A DNA stretch of 64,000 bases from Cognatishimia activa (GCF_026016445.1 NZ_CP096147.1:2392501-2456500), one strand, 5' to 3'. Positions 34,016 to 42,221 are shown, numbered from the stretch's first letter. Numbers and translations are program-made. The notes: a model not told the origin generated them from the sequence alone.

Positions 34016-35086
34016 TTGAAAAAACTTTCCTTCAAACGCCGCATAGCATTTGTACGCACCGCTCAAGCAAGATGGAAAAAAGACCTATACCGTAAACAGC
34101 TTCGCAAAAGTAAAAAGAAGCGGAAGGTTGCAAAAAAAGCGCCTACTGAGGTTCGGATCATTCCACCATCCGTTTTCAGTTTTTCAAACAACTACGACGC
34201 AACAGTCAACTGCCTCCGGGAACTAAAGGCTGCAGCACTCAAAGTAGATGAAAATGGGCACCATGAGACGGTTTTTCTCGATCTTGAACCTATTCAGGAA
34301 ATTTCAGTGGCTGGCGCGCTTGTGCTGGCTGCTGAGATTGATCGGTGGCGGCTCACAGTTAGAAAGAAGATCAAGCCTCGGAACACAAAAAACTGGAACT
34401 CAAACGTGCATGCCTTGCTCTCGGGGCTGGGGTTCTTTGATCTGCTCGGCGTGACATCGCCCATCGAAGACGTTCACGACGACACGAAAGAAATCACTGT
34501 ACTTCCAATGGTGAGTAGCACTCTGTTGGACGCGCGATTGCTCAAAACGCTATCGCAAATATCCGAAGTTCTTCACAAAGATCCCTCCGTCTATGACGGC
34601 CTTGTGGAAGCGGCATACAATGCCACAAAACACGCATATCCAAAAGGTCACAAATGGGAGTTTCTGCCTGCCACAGAGGGATGGTGGGCTACCGCCAGTT
34701 GGAACCCAGCCAACGGAAGCGTAAAGTTCATTGTCTACGATCAAGGCGTAGGTATTGCAGCAACGCTTCCCCGTTGGGAAGGGTGGGAGAAAGTCAGAGA
34801 ATTACTGTCTCACTTGCCACTTGGAAGCGCACTCAATGACTCTTCAAAAATGATACAGGCTGCGCTGGAAGTTGATAGGACATCTCTTGAAGGAGGACAC
34901 GGCAAAGGTTTGCAAGATGTTGTGTCTTTGGTTGATGGCTTCGAAGGTGCTAAAGTTCGAATATTGAGCGGAACCGGCGAGTTACTATATTTAAAGGGTG
35001 GAACGGTTGAGTTGAGAGATCATGAGTCGCATATAGGCGGGACGCTAGTGGAGTGGACTATCCCCACCCATGCCCTTGGAGAATGA
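34016..35086 (+). CDS. GHKL ATPase with STAS-like segment
   Basis: A 356-residue protein, TTG start. The first 45 residues are very basic. Residues 85-110 (V-F-L-D-L-E-P-I-Q-E-I-S-V-A-G-A-L-V-L-A-A-E-I) resemble a STAS/anti-sigma-antagonist strand-helix. The C-terminal half is a histidine-kinase-like ATPase: N-box around N202 (V-E-A-A-Y-N-A-T-K-H-A), G1 D-Q-G-V-G at 242-246 and G2 G-G-H-G-K-G at 293-298. No sensor or His phosphorylation domain is evident. It heads a tight three-gene cassette with a DUF4325 protein. Function unknown; a partner-switch or defence-type signalling role is inferred. Confidence 0.8.
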   Translation: MKKLSFKRRIAFVRTAQARWKKDLYRKQLRKSKKKRKVAKKAPTEVRIIPPSVFSFSNNYDATVNCLRELKAAALKVDENGHHETVFLDLEPIQEISVAGALVLAAEIDRWRLTVRKKIKPRNTKNWNSNVHALLSGLGFFDLLGVTSPIEDVHDDTKEITVLPMVSSTLLDARLLKTLSQISEVLHKDPSVYDGLVEAAYNATKHAYPKGHKWEFLPATEGWWATASWNPANGSVKFIVYDQGVGIAATLPRWEGWEKVRELLSHLPLGSALNDSSKMIQAALEVDRTSLEGGHGKGLQDVVSLVDGFEGAKVRILSGTGELLYLKGGTVELRDHESHIGGTLVEWTIPTHALGE

Positions 35087-35092
35087 CGTGAG

Positions 35093-35431
35093 ATGGACCA
35101 ATTGATTAATATTGCTGAGGACTACACGGAGTTCCCAGGCGGTCGCTACGTTGAAGATGGCGATGGCAACGGAACAACGTTCCGAGAGGAGTATTTACTC
35201 CCCGCCATGAAACGCAATGACGACGATGTAGTTAGCGTCATTTTGGACGGTGCTGCGGGGTACCCGTCATCATTCCTAGAAGAGGCTTTCGGGGGGCTTG
35301 TGCGTGAGCATGATTTTACGCCTGAAGATGTTCTAAAGAGATTTAAGTTCATTGCGAACGAACCCGGTTTTTCCCGATATGTTGCTCTCATCGAACAATA
35401 CGTAACGCAAGCTCAGCGCAAGGACACATAG
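35093..35431 (+). CDS. STAS-like DUF4325 protein
   Basis: A 112-residue protein of the DUF4325 (STAS-like) family. Typical features are F-P-G-G-R-Y, then G-x-x-F-R-E-E-Y-L-L-P, V-S-V-I-L-D-G-A-A-G-Y-P-S-S-F-L-E-E-A-F-G-G-L. In related families STAS-type proteins are phosphorylated or bound by GHKL kinases, which fits the upstream neighbour 6 bp away. Biological output unknown. Confidence 0.82.
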   Translation: MDQLINIAEDYTEFPGGRYVEDGDGNGTTFREEYLLPAMKRNDDDVVSVILDGAAGYPSSFLEEAFGGLVREHDFTPEDVLKRFKFIANEPGFSRYVALIEQYVTQAQRKDT

Positions 35432-35433
35432 AA

Positions 35434-35892
35434 TTGCCTGAAACCACCATCTCGCCGTTTTTGTCAGCGGCTATCGGTGTTGCAGCGGCGCTTTCCGTGA
35501 AGGGTGTGGAAGTTTTGCTGGCGCGAGTTTTTAAGCGCTCGGACAAGCTCGACTCTGTTAGGGATGCGGATGTAACTCTTTTGAAGCAAGTTGTTTTCGA
35601 AGTTCGCGACTTATCGAAAGACTACTGGTGTGCGAATGGAAGAGATGAACAGTGTGAAGGCGCGCTTACCGGAAGGTTACTATTTCTTGGCCACGTTTGC
35701 GACGAATTGTTCTCGAAAAGACTCGACAGCTTGCGCAGTGTTCAAGTCTGTCTGAATCGATTAGATAGCGCCTGTACAAGTGGGCAATTCGGCACTAATT
35801 CTCGCAAGTCTGAACCTTTCCGATGCTCTCAAATTGAGAAGGCAGCGTACACACTTGCCTACGAAGTGGCGAAGCAGCGCAGAAAGCTATGA
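35434..35892 (+). CDS. Small single-span membrane protein of unknown function
   Basis: A 152-residue protein, TTG start 2 bp after the DUF4325 stop. One hydrophobic segment (residues about 7-30) anchors it. The remaining cytosolic or periplasmic part is charged and contains six cysteines. No family recognised. Its tight packing with the GHKL and DUF4325 genes suggests that it is the membrane partner or effector of that cassette (inference). Confidence 0.7.
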   Translation: MPETTISPFLSAAIGVAAALSVKGVEVLLARVFKRSDKLDSVRDADVTLLKQVVFEVRDLSKDYWCANGRDEQCEGALTGRLLFLGHVCDELFSKRLDSLRSVQVCLNRLDSACTSGQFGTNSRKSEPFRCSQIEKAAYTLAYEVAKQRRKL

Positions 35893-36064
35893 GCTTACCT
35901 TGCACACCTTACCGATCTAAAATTTTCGACACATTTTTTTGAGCACATATCTATTCCGTTCACCGGACGTGTTTCCCCCATACCCCCCTTAAGTCATCAC
36001 ATCTGTTACACCCACAACCCTCCTTGACGATTGCAACATCGAACCATAACTTCAGTACATTCGA

Positions 36065-36748
36065 ATGGAAGTGGGAACGATCCAGTTGCAAAAGTACGTA
36101 ATTTACACGCGCGTAAGCACACAAGAGCAGGGCCGCAGTGGGCTTGGCCTAGAAGCACAGGACCGAGACATTGAGTTGTTCCTAAGTCAGTTTAACGACA
36201 AACCTTACAGCGTTTTGGAGCGATGTACCGACGTACTAAGTGGGACCAATGACGACCGACCGGAGCTCGACCGGGCACTTGGCGTTTGCCGTAAGACAGG
36301 AGCGACCCTGTTGGTGAGTAAACTCGACCGCTTGTCCCGAAAGGTCTCCACTATCTCCGCCATCATGGACGACAAGAAAGTAAAGCTGCGGGTCGCGCAG
36401 ATGCCATATGCCGACAAGTTCCAACTACATATCCACGCTGCACTAGCAGAACAGGAACGAGAGTTCATCTCAGCACGCACTAAGGCAGCACTCGCAGAAG
36501 CAAAGGCCAAAGGTGTTAAGCTGGGCGGGCTGCGAGATGCGACTATGAAACGAAACGAAATAGTCAAAGCCAATGCAGCCGCTAGGGCTGAGAAGGTGGC
36601 GGGCATTGTGTTGCCACTTCGTGAAGCCGGGGAACCGCTACGAGAGATCGCAAATCGATTGAATGAGGCAGGCGTAGCCACGGCCCGTGGCGGCTCATGG
36701 CAAGCCTCTCAGGTGAAGCGCGTACTAGATCGGCTTGAGAGCCGCTGA
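36065..36748 (+). CDS. Serine recombinase (resolvase/invertase family)
   Basis: A 227-residue small serine recombinase. The catalytic Ser is at residue 18 in Y-T-R-V-S-T-Q-E-Q, followed by the conserved S-K-L-D-R-L-S-R segment and the E-R-E-F-I-S-A-R-T-K-A-A-L helix. The C-terminal HTH is R-E-I-A-N-R-L-N-E-A-G-V-A-T-A-R-G-G. Similar genes serve as invertases or resolvases. The repeat-rich DNA just downstream (36.9-37.5 kb) may contain its site. Confidence 0.9.
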   Translation: MEVGTIQLQKYVIYTRVSTQEQGRSGLGLEAQDRDIELFLSQFNDKPYSVLERCTDVLSGTNDDRPELDRALGVCRKTGATLLVSKLDRLSRKVSTISAIMDDKKVKLRVAQMPYADKFQLHIHAALAEQEREFISARTKAALAEAKAKGVKLGGLRDATMKRNEIVKANAAARAEKVAGIVLPLREAGEPLREIANRLNEAGVATARGGSWQASQVKRVLDRLESR

Positions 36749-37028
36749 GCGCGCTCGCAAGCGCTGTCAGCGCATTTTCCAGCCCAACCCCGCTCAGGAC
36801 ATTACCCGAACTGAGCGCGGCGCACAGAGGTTCTGGCGATATCTGTTTTCTTCGTCCGAAGGAACCTTGTCGGAGCAACGTAGTTTTAGCCAAATAGCTA
36901 CATAACGCTAGTGCTAATTCAGCAGACAAAATTCGCAACACACCTGTGAAGAAAAATCCTTGCAAGACAAATGCTTACTTTAACCCTCCCTCCACAGACG
37001 GAGAGGATAATTAATACTCCAAGATTAC

Positions 37029-37078
37029 TTCTGTATTAATCTAGATATACTCTAAAACTGGTATCTAGATATACAGAA
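37029..37078. repeat. Imperfect 50-bp palindrome
   Basis: Arms begin TTCTGTAT and end ATACAGAA; the inner parts both contain ATCTAGAT. With two 2-nt bulges, 18 bp can pair around a loop of about 10 nt. Candidate recombination core or cruciform for the adjacent serine recombinase. Confidence 0.6.
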
Positions 37079-37145
37079 AGGTGTCTCAACTAATCTTAAA
37101 CCGTTGAGAGAGCGCTTAGCCCTTCCTCCACAGACAGAACAATCT

Positions 37146-37192
37146 CGGTATCTGTTTGAAAACCATCAAAGATGGAAATTACCTAGTTTAAT
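37146..37192 (+). repeat. 47-bp direct repeat, copy 1
   Basis: About 80% identical to 37416-37462. Each copy starts CGGTATCTGTT and contains the small hairpin CCATC-nnn-GATGG followed by AAAT and CTAGTT. Confidence 0.75.
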
Positions 37193-37415
37193 AAGATAGC
37201 AATACGAACCGCAAACTCTTCGAGCTAGTAGTCCACAGATAGATCTTAGATTTCAGAGTATAGTAATAAACCACTATTATAGCACTTTAGCTGGTTTGCT
37301 ACGCCACTCTTAAGCTGATTGGATGCGCCACCAAGTATACTACTGTTATCAGGCAGACGACTTAACCCGTTAGCGGCTTGATGATCACAACATCTAAACC
37401 CATCAGGTGCAAACC

Positions 37416-37462
37416 CGGTATCTGTTACAAAACCATCGAAGATGGAAATCTACTAGTTCAAT
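37416..37462 (+). repeat. 47-bp direct repeat, copy 2
   Basis: Second copy, 270 bp after the first. The CCATC/GATGG stem is preserved although the loop differs (AAA versus GAA here), which hints at selection for structure. Confidence 0.75.
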
Positions 37463-37611
37463 ATCAGTATTCAATTAGTGAACCACGAGTCCAACAATTC
37501 ACTCTGACATTAAGTGTATAATAAGAACCATTGGATATTCAGGCACGCATTGCGCATCCTTCTAGTATTCAAAGCCCGACAATAGAAACTCGCAACTTGC
37601 AATTGCAGCAA

Positions 37612-37638
37612 GTGTGACACTAAGGTGTGACACACAAC
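37612..37638 (+). repeat. Putative integrase arm site (right)
   Basis: GTGTGACAC followed by TAAGGTGTGACAC and ACAAC; nearly identical to 32080-32104 and in the same orientation, 57 bp before attR. Confidence 0.65.
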
Positions 37639-37675
37639 GAAACACAACACTGCAATAGTGTTCAATATCAATGCT

Positions 37676-38122
37676 TTATGGATTTTCTGGAGTTCCCCCT
37701 AGGCTCCACCAATTTTCCTTTGTACCATGCAGCGAGACCCTCGCCTCTCCAACCACAGATCGCTCTCCATTCTGGTGCATCTGAAGTCTCAGAACCAAAA
37801 CGCGTTCGGCTTCGTGTTGGGCGACGACCCGCCCGGTTAGGTCAAAGGGCTTCTCCGTAAAGACTGGTGAAACAAACTGCACCGTTATGCGTTGAAGAGC
37901 ATACCCTTCGGTGCGGGCTTTCGCATAGCGTTCCATCACTGAAAGGAGAAGCTGGCCCGGTATTGGAATTCCTACCAGGCCGGCGTTAACTGCGACGGCA
38001 GGGTCGCGGTGCAAAGGATTGTCATCGCCCACCTGTTCCAAATATGGGACCAGAGCATCGGTTGAAACCGCACCCACCTGTTCGGGCACCAATTGGCTGC
38101 CTATGGTCAGCGCACCGATCAT
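37676..38122 (-). CDS. MaoC-like (R)-3-hydroxyacyl dehydratase
   Basis: A 148-residue single hot-dog protein. The catalytic Asp-His pair is in G-D-D-N-P-L-H-R-D-P, the MaoC/R-hydratase signature. It would dehydrate a 3-hydroxyacyl-ACP or -CoA in chain extension. The start overlaps the preceding gene by 4 bp. The last about 12 codons run through the attR core (37696-37712), so the C-terminus has probably been replaced by element insertion. Last gene of the leftward six-gene lipid operon. Confidence 0.82.
   Translation of the reverse strand: MIGALTIGSQLVPEQVGAVSTDALVPYLEQVGDDNPLHRDPAVAVNAGLVGIPIPGQLLLSVMERYAKARTEGYALQRITVQFVSPVFTEKPFDLTGRVVAQHEAERVLVLRLQMHQNGERSVVGEARVSLHGTKENWWSLGGTPENP
37696..37712 (+). 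other. attR core of the tRNA-Ala integrative element
   Basis: CCCCTAGGCTCCACCAA, one mismatch from the tRNA 3' end at 9729-9745. No other tRNA sequence is present here, so it reads as the displaced 3' end copy. Confidence 0.72.
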
Positions 38123-38544
38123 ATAATTGTCTTACCCGAAACGCGCATCATCTCGGTTTCAAACTGAGCCGCATGTCTGCCTTCACGGTCCTTGATGACA
38201 CCAGAAATGATAACACGCCCCGCCTCGTCGCGCTGGCACGAAAGCCATATTGTATAGGCTTCATCAGGCATCATTTCTTGTTGCATCTGCACGTCCTGAC
38301 GCAAATGAAGAAGTCCCTCTTCTGCACCATCATGGCCAAGTGTCTGAAGCGCTTCGATCAAGCCAGGTTTGACCGTGTCATGTCCCAGTAGCGTTGGAAT
38401 GTAAGACAAGGGAATGGGCCCTTCGCGGTCCAAGGTGCTGTTACCAAAGCCTGTTGCATCACAAAAATCCGCTAATTTTGTCACGGAAATGCAAATCGGG
38501 ATCGGACCGACTTTGGCATTCCTATTAGGCTTGTCGAGTGTCAA
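38119..38544 (-). CDS. Hot-dog fold dehydratase partner (non-canonical)
   Basis: A 141-residue protein with hot-dog-like pattern (I-S-V-T-K-L-A-D-F-C-D-A-T-G-F...P-L-S-Y-I-P-T-L-L-G; L-H-L-R-Q-D-V-Q-M-Q-Q-E). It lacks the D-x-N-x-x-H catalytic pair of its downstream neighbour. Paired catalytic and non-catalytic hot-dog subunits form heterodimeric dehydratases such as HadAB, so this is probably the substrate-binding subunit. Overlaps both neighbours by 4 bp. Confidence 0.68.
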   Translation of the reverse strand: MTLDKPNRNAKVGPIPICISVTKLADFCDATGFGNSTLDREGPIPLSYIPTLLGHDTVKPGLIEALQTLGHDGAEEGLLHLRQDVQMQQEMMPDEAYTIWLSCQRDEAGRVIISGVIKDREGRHAAQFETEMMRVSGKTII

Positions 38545-39752
38545 ACTTCTGGCGCCGCTAGGATCAAAGAAGCGTTCATCCCGCCGAATGCAAAGGAATT
38601 AGACAATGCATACCGGATCGGCCGGTTCGTGGGGATGTCGGCGGCCAGCGTGATCTCGCATTTAGGATCAGGCTCAGCGCAATTGATATGGGGCGGTACA
38701 ATTTGCGCGCGTGCAGCGGCGAGGGTGATAGCCAGCTCTATCCCGCCAGATGCCCCGAGCAAGTGGCCCGTCTGGGATTTACTCGAAGATACCAGAAGAC
38801 TGTCGGTTGCATCCCCAAACACCCGACGAATGGCGGTTGCTTCGTTGACGTCATTGAGAACCGTACCCGTCCCGTGGGCGTTGATATAATCAATGTCGTC
38901 CGCTGAAAGCCCCGCATCGTCAAGCGCACCCTGCATGGCAGCGGCGGCCCCATCGACATCAGGCTGTAGCATGTCGCGGGCATCGCTTGTCGTTGCATAG
39001 CCGTTCAGCCATCCAATTGGCGCGCCGCCGCGTGCAGCGAGCGACGCTTCGGATTCAAGCAAGACTACGCCCGCACCTTCACCCAGAACCGTCCCATTGC
39101 GGTTATTGGAAAATGGTTTGCATCCGTCGGGTGACAGGACACGCAGCAATTCCCATGCACGGATCGTTGGAACCGTCAGGCAAGCTTCGCTTCCCCCGGC
39201 GATGGCGCGATCGACCACGCCGGCGCGGATCAGCATCATCGCCAGCCCGATGGACTGGCTTGCCGACGAACAGGCGCTGCAAACGGCGAATGACGGCCCC
39301 TGCGCACCATATTGGATGCTGACATGAGCGGTTGCTGAACTCGGGATCAGTTTCGGGACACTTAACGGGTCCATGAACCGGCGACCTGAATTCAGCTGGT
39401 TGTAGCCCGCATCAAGCGTTGTCATCCCGCCAATGCCAGACCCAATGAACACGGCCGTGCGAGGGCCCCGCAAGAGCTCCGGATCAATACCGGATTGAGT
39501 AACCGCTTCACGCGCGGCGAGATGTGCAAACTGGGAATACCGATCGCAACGCTTCAGTATTGCCGCATCCTCATCTTCCGAAGGGTCGAAATCCGCAAAC
39601 GCCCCAAAAATTCCAACAGAAAGAATTTCGTTGCCAGGGAAGTCGTGCGCACGGACTGCCGATTTACCGGAAACCGCAAGCTGCCATAAGGCCTCGGCGC
39701 CGATACCGGCCGCACTAACGGCGCCAATTCCTGAAATCGCGACCCGGCTCAA
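38541..39752 (-). CDS. Beta-ketoacyl-ACP synthase (FabF-like)
   Basis: A 403-residue KAS II-type enzyme with catalytic Cys161 (C-S-A-C-S-S), His293 (N-A-H-G-T-G-T), Lys325 and His330 (G-H-L-L-G-A-S-G-G), and the C-terminal N-S-F-A-F-G-G motif. It condenses an acyl chain with malonyl-ACP. As a stand-alone second KAS linked to its own ACP and dehydratases, it likely builds a special acyl chain for the lipid made by this locus. Overlaps ACP and hot-dog genes by 4 bp each. Confidence 0.9.
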   Translation of the reverse strand: MSRVAISGIGAVSAAGIGAEALWQLAVSGKSAVRAHDFPGNEILSVGIFGAFADFDPSEDEDAAILKRCDRYSQFAHLAAREAVTQSGIDPELLRGPRTAVFIGSGIGGMTTLDAGYNQLNSGRRFMDPLSVPKLIPSSATAHVSIQYGAQGPSFAVCSACSSASQSIGLAMMLIRAGVVDRAIAGGSEACLTVPTIRAWELLRVLSPDGCKPFSNNRNGTVLGEGAGVVLLESEASLAARGGAPIGWLNGYATTSDARDMLQPDVDGAAAAMQGALDDAGLSADDIDYINAHGTGTVLNDVNEATAIRRVFGDATDSLLVSSSKSQTGHLLGASGGIELAITLAAARAQIVPPHINCAEPDPKCEITLAADIPTNRPIRYALSNSFAFGGMNASLILAAPEV

Positions 39753-40063
39753 ATGGCTGCCGGTGATCCGGCGTCGGATTCACCGTCTCCTTGCGATGCG
39801 ATTTTAGCGATAAATTCAGATAGGTTTTTGGCGGCTGCCAATTCGTTGTCGATGGGAACGTAAATACCGAGGTCCTCTTCAACTGCCATCAAAATTGAAA
39901 CCACGTCGACCGACGCGATGCTCAGAGACTCCAATGTGGCACCGGGAGTGACTGACTCTATGTCGACCATGCCTTCTTTGGCGATAATGGCGATGATCTG
40001 ATCAAGTTTTTCGGGCTCCAGATCTTCAGGCCAAGTTGCCACTGAACTCGTATTATCAGTCAC
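39749..40063 (-). CDS. Acyl carrier protein
   Basis: A 104-residue ACP. The phosphopantetheine Ser is in L-S-I-A-S-V-D-V-V-S-I-L (family motif D-S-L replaced by A-S-V). The chosen GTG at 40063 has GAGGAGG 9 bp upstream and overlaps the 3' end of the GNAT gene by 8 bp. A frame extension to a TTG at 40087 is less likely. Flanking Ser/Gly-rich tail at the C-terminus. Dedicated to the neighbouring KAS/dehydratases by context. Confidence 0.85.
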   Translation of the reverse strand: MTDNTSSVATWPEDLEPEKLDQIIAIIAKEGMVDIESVTPGATLESLSIASVDVVSILMAVEEDLGIYVPIDNELAAAKNLSEFIAKIASQGDGESDAGSPAAI

Positions 40064-41231
40064 GTGTTTCCGCCTCCTCTGCTGCAATATTTTTTCTCAT
40101 GATACGGAAGGTCCGCGTTCTTGCAAAGCCGAATTGCTCCAGCAAACGGACCAGTGCTGTGTTGTCCTCAAGCACCCATCCGGCTTCGACCCATGCGCTA
40201 CGGGGTTGATAGGTTGTCAGCTCATCAAGCAATTTTTCAACCAGCGACATTGCCACAACCGCGCCACCTACCGTGTGCTTGATCTCTGAGCGCACCCCCA
40301 GCACAATGATCCGCCCGGATGTAAACTTGTGAAACACCGTGCGCCACAGGAGTTTGATCCATCCCCAAGGAGACGGATTAGAGCCAAGATCCGAGGTTAT
40401 TTCATAAAGATTAGGAACAAGTACTGCGACCCCAACTGCCTTTCCGTTCCGCTCAATAATGGCACCCCATTCGGGGCGCATGTAGGGTTTTAAATCCGTC
40501 GACATCGCATTGAGATCAGCGTCGGTCAGCGGAACGAAACCCCAATTGTTTTGCCAGGCGTCATTATACACCTCGCGGATGATCTGGGCTTCCTTGGCAA
40601 TGTTTTTTAGGTCAAGTTTTCGGATGGTGTGGCCCTTTAGACGACCTTGTATTTTGGGCCTGTCGCGCAGCGCTTGAAAAGCCTTGGAATCGGTGGCGAT
40701 ACGCCAGTAATGCAGATCCTTGGCATAGCGATATCCGCAGGCATCAAGATGCTCTGCGATATAGGCTGGATGCCAGGACGTACCGATCATTGGGGGTTCA
40801 TCCTGGCCCTGAATCATAAGACCTGGTTCGGTGTTCATCGACAGCGTCAATGGTCCCATCGCAGAAGCACAGCCCTTCTCTCGCAGTGCGGCTTCGGCCA
40901 CTGATAGCAATGCGCGCACCACGTCAACGTCATCAATCGTATCAAGGCAGCCAATGAGCCCAGCCTCAGTGAAATCGCCACCAAGCTGCGCATGGTCGAT
41001 CTGCGCTGAAATCCGGCCAACAGCATTTCCATCGCGACGCGCCAGCCAGTACTGCGCTTCTCCGTGTTCGAAAAAAGGAGCCTTTTGGGGGTCGAGCACG
41101 CCCCGTCGGTCAAGCATAAGCGGAGGAATATATTCGGGAAAAGATTGGTAAAGCCGCGCCGGCAGCGCCAGAAACTCTGACATCGCCTTTGCGCCTTCTA
41201 CGGGCTCTATTGTAATTTTTCCTGCCTTCAT
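40056..41231 (-). CDS. GNAT-fold acyltransferase, bacterial ceramide synthase-like
   Basis: A 391-residue protein built of GNAT-like halves. The N-terminal F-L-A-L-P-A-R-L-Y-Q-S-F-P-E-Y-I-P-P-L and P-F-F-E-H-G-E-A-Q-Y-W-L-A-R-R-D-G-N-A-V-G-R-I-S-A-Q motifs are, from memory of the family, the same as in the Caulobacter bacterial ceramide synthase, which N-acylates a sphingoid base or its keto form. Together with an SPT-type enzyme in the same locus this supports ceramide synthesis. Related GNAT proteins of unknown role exist. Overlaps lptB-like gene by 4 bp. Confidence 0.7.
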   Translation of the reverse strand: MKAGKITIEPVEGAKAMSEFLALPARLYQSFPEYIPPLMLDRRGVLDPQKAPFFEHGEAQYWLARRDGNAVGRISAQIDHAQLGGDFTEAGLIGCLDTIDDVDVVRALLSVAEAALREKGCASAMGPLTLSMNTEPGLMIQGQDEPPMIGTSWHPAYIAEHLDACGYRYAKDLHYWRIATDSKAFQALRDRPKIQGRLKGHTIRKLDLKNIAKEAQIIREVYNDAWQNNWGFVPLTDADLNAMSTDLKPYMRPEWGAIIERNGKAVGVAVLVPNLYEITSDLGSNPSPWGWIKLLWRTVFHKFTSGRIIVLGVRSEIKHTVGGAVVAMSLVEKLLDELTTYQPRSAWVEAGWVLEDNTALVRLLEQFGFARTRTFRIMRKNIAAEEAETRD

Positions 41232-42034
41232 TGGTTGAAAATATCGCCCAGAAACAGGTTGCGGACATTCAAATCTTTGATGAGCTCTTCCGCTGTGCCT
41301 TGGGCCAGCAGCGCACCCGCATGCATAATGTTGGCGCGATCGACGATTGACAGCGTCTCGCGCACATTATGATCGGAAATCACAACTCCCATACCGCGTT
41401 CCTTTAGCCGGATTATGGTTTGCTGCACTGACGAAATTGCGAGCGGATCGACACCGGCAAAAGGCTCGTCAAGCAGCACATATTTCGGATCGCCCGCGAT
41501 CATCCGCGCGATCTCGCAGCGCCGACGCTCGCCGCCAGACAGGACCGCCGTTTTGCGACGTCTAATCTTGGTAAGGCCAAATTCATTCAGCAGGCTTTCA
41601 AGGCGTCTGGATATCTCAGCCCTATCAGACTCGACTGCTTCGAGATACAGAAGAATATTGTCTTCGACTGATAATCCGCGAAAGACGGAAGCTTCCTGTG
41701 GGAGGTATGCCACGCCAAGCTGAGCGCGCGCATAAAGGGGCAGTTTCGTAGCATCGACCCCATCAATTTCGATTTTGCCTGTATCGGGCAATTGCACCCC
41801 TGCAATCAGACCAATCAAAGTTGATTTGCCTGCACCATTTGGCCCCAACAGTCCGACAATTTGACCGGGTTCAACCACTAGGCTGATGCCACGAACAATA
41901 TCTTGTTGTTGCAGCGCTTTTTTGACGTCGCGAATGCGCAAGGAACCGGCGGCCGGCTGAAATTGGGGCTCTGTGCGGTGCATCTGCGTCGGAACGGTCC
42001 CATTCATCGAAACTTGCTTCGACGCATACCGCAT
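41228..42034 (-). CDS. LptB-like ABC transporter ATPase
   Basis: A 268-residue ATPase with Walker A G-P-N-G-A-G-K-S-T, the LptB-style signature L-S-G-G-E-R-R-R-C-E-I-A-R, Walker B V-L-L-D-E-P-F-A-G-V-D and the H-loop D-H-N-V-R-E-T. LptB powers extraction of lipopolysaccharide from the inner membrane. Here it is divergent from LptF- and LptG-like genes 190 bp away, so it likely drives their complex on another lipid. An ATG at 42007 is an alternative start. Confidence 0.85.
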   Translation of the reverse strand: MRYASKQVSMNGTVPTQMHRTEPQFQPAAGSLRIRDVKKALQQQDIVRGISLVVEPGQIVGLLGPNGAGKSTLIGLIAGVQLPDTGKIEIDGVDATKLPLYARAQLGVAYLPQEASVFRGLSVEDNILLYLEAVESDRAEISRRLESLLNEFGLTKIRRRKTAVLSGGERRRCEIARMIAGDPKYVLLDEPFAGVDPLAISSVQQTIIRLKERGMGVVISDHNVRETLSIVDRANIMHAGALLAQGTAEELIKDLNVRNLFLGDIFNQ

Positions 42035-42221
42035 CGAGACTTAACGCTCACAGTTTTAAAGTAGATTTCAAACCAACGATAGACATATAATATGGCAATC
42101 GAAAAGGTGGCGTGATGATACTTTTAGATGTGGGATTTCGACCCAACGGCAGGTCGCGCTTGGGAACCTGTAGATCTTACTTTATGTCTCAGCTTCGCTT
42201 GAAACATCGGCCGTTTCGACT
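42035..42221. promoter_or_regulatory. Divergent promoter region of the lipid locus
   Basis: 187 bp separating the leftward lptB-to-dehydratase operon from the rightward lptF-lptG-SDR operon. It is the only room for both promoters. No clear operator palindrome recognised. Confidence 0.5.

Larger units (their letters stand above)
36749..37675. other. Repeat-rich AT-biased non-coding region
   Basis: About 930 bp without a gene between the serine recombinase and the right end of the integrative element. It contains a 47-bp direct repeat (two copies), three TCCACAGA motifs (near 36990, 37130 and 37229), and a 50-bp imperfect palindrome. Base composition is much more AT-rich than the flanks. Possibly recombination sites or small-RNA templates. 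Confidence 0.7.
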
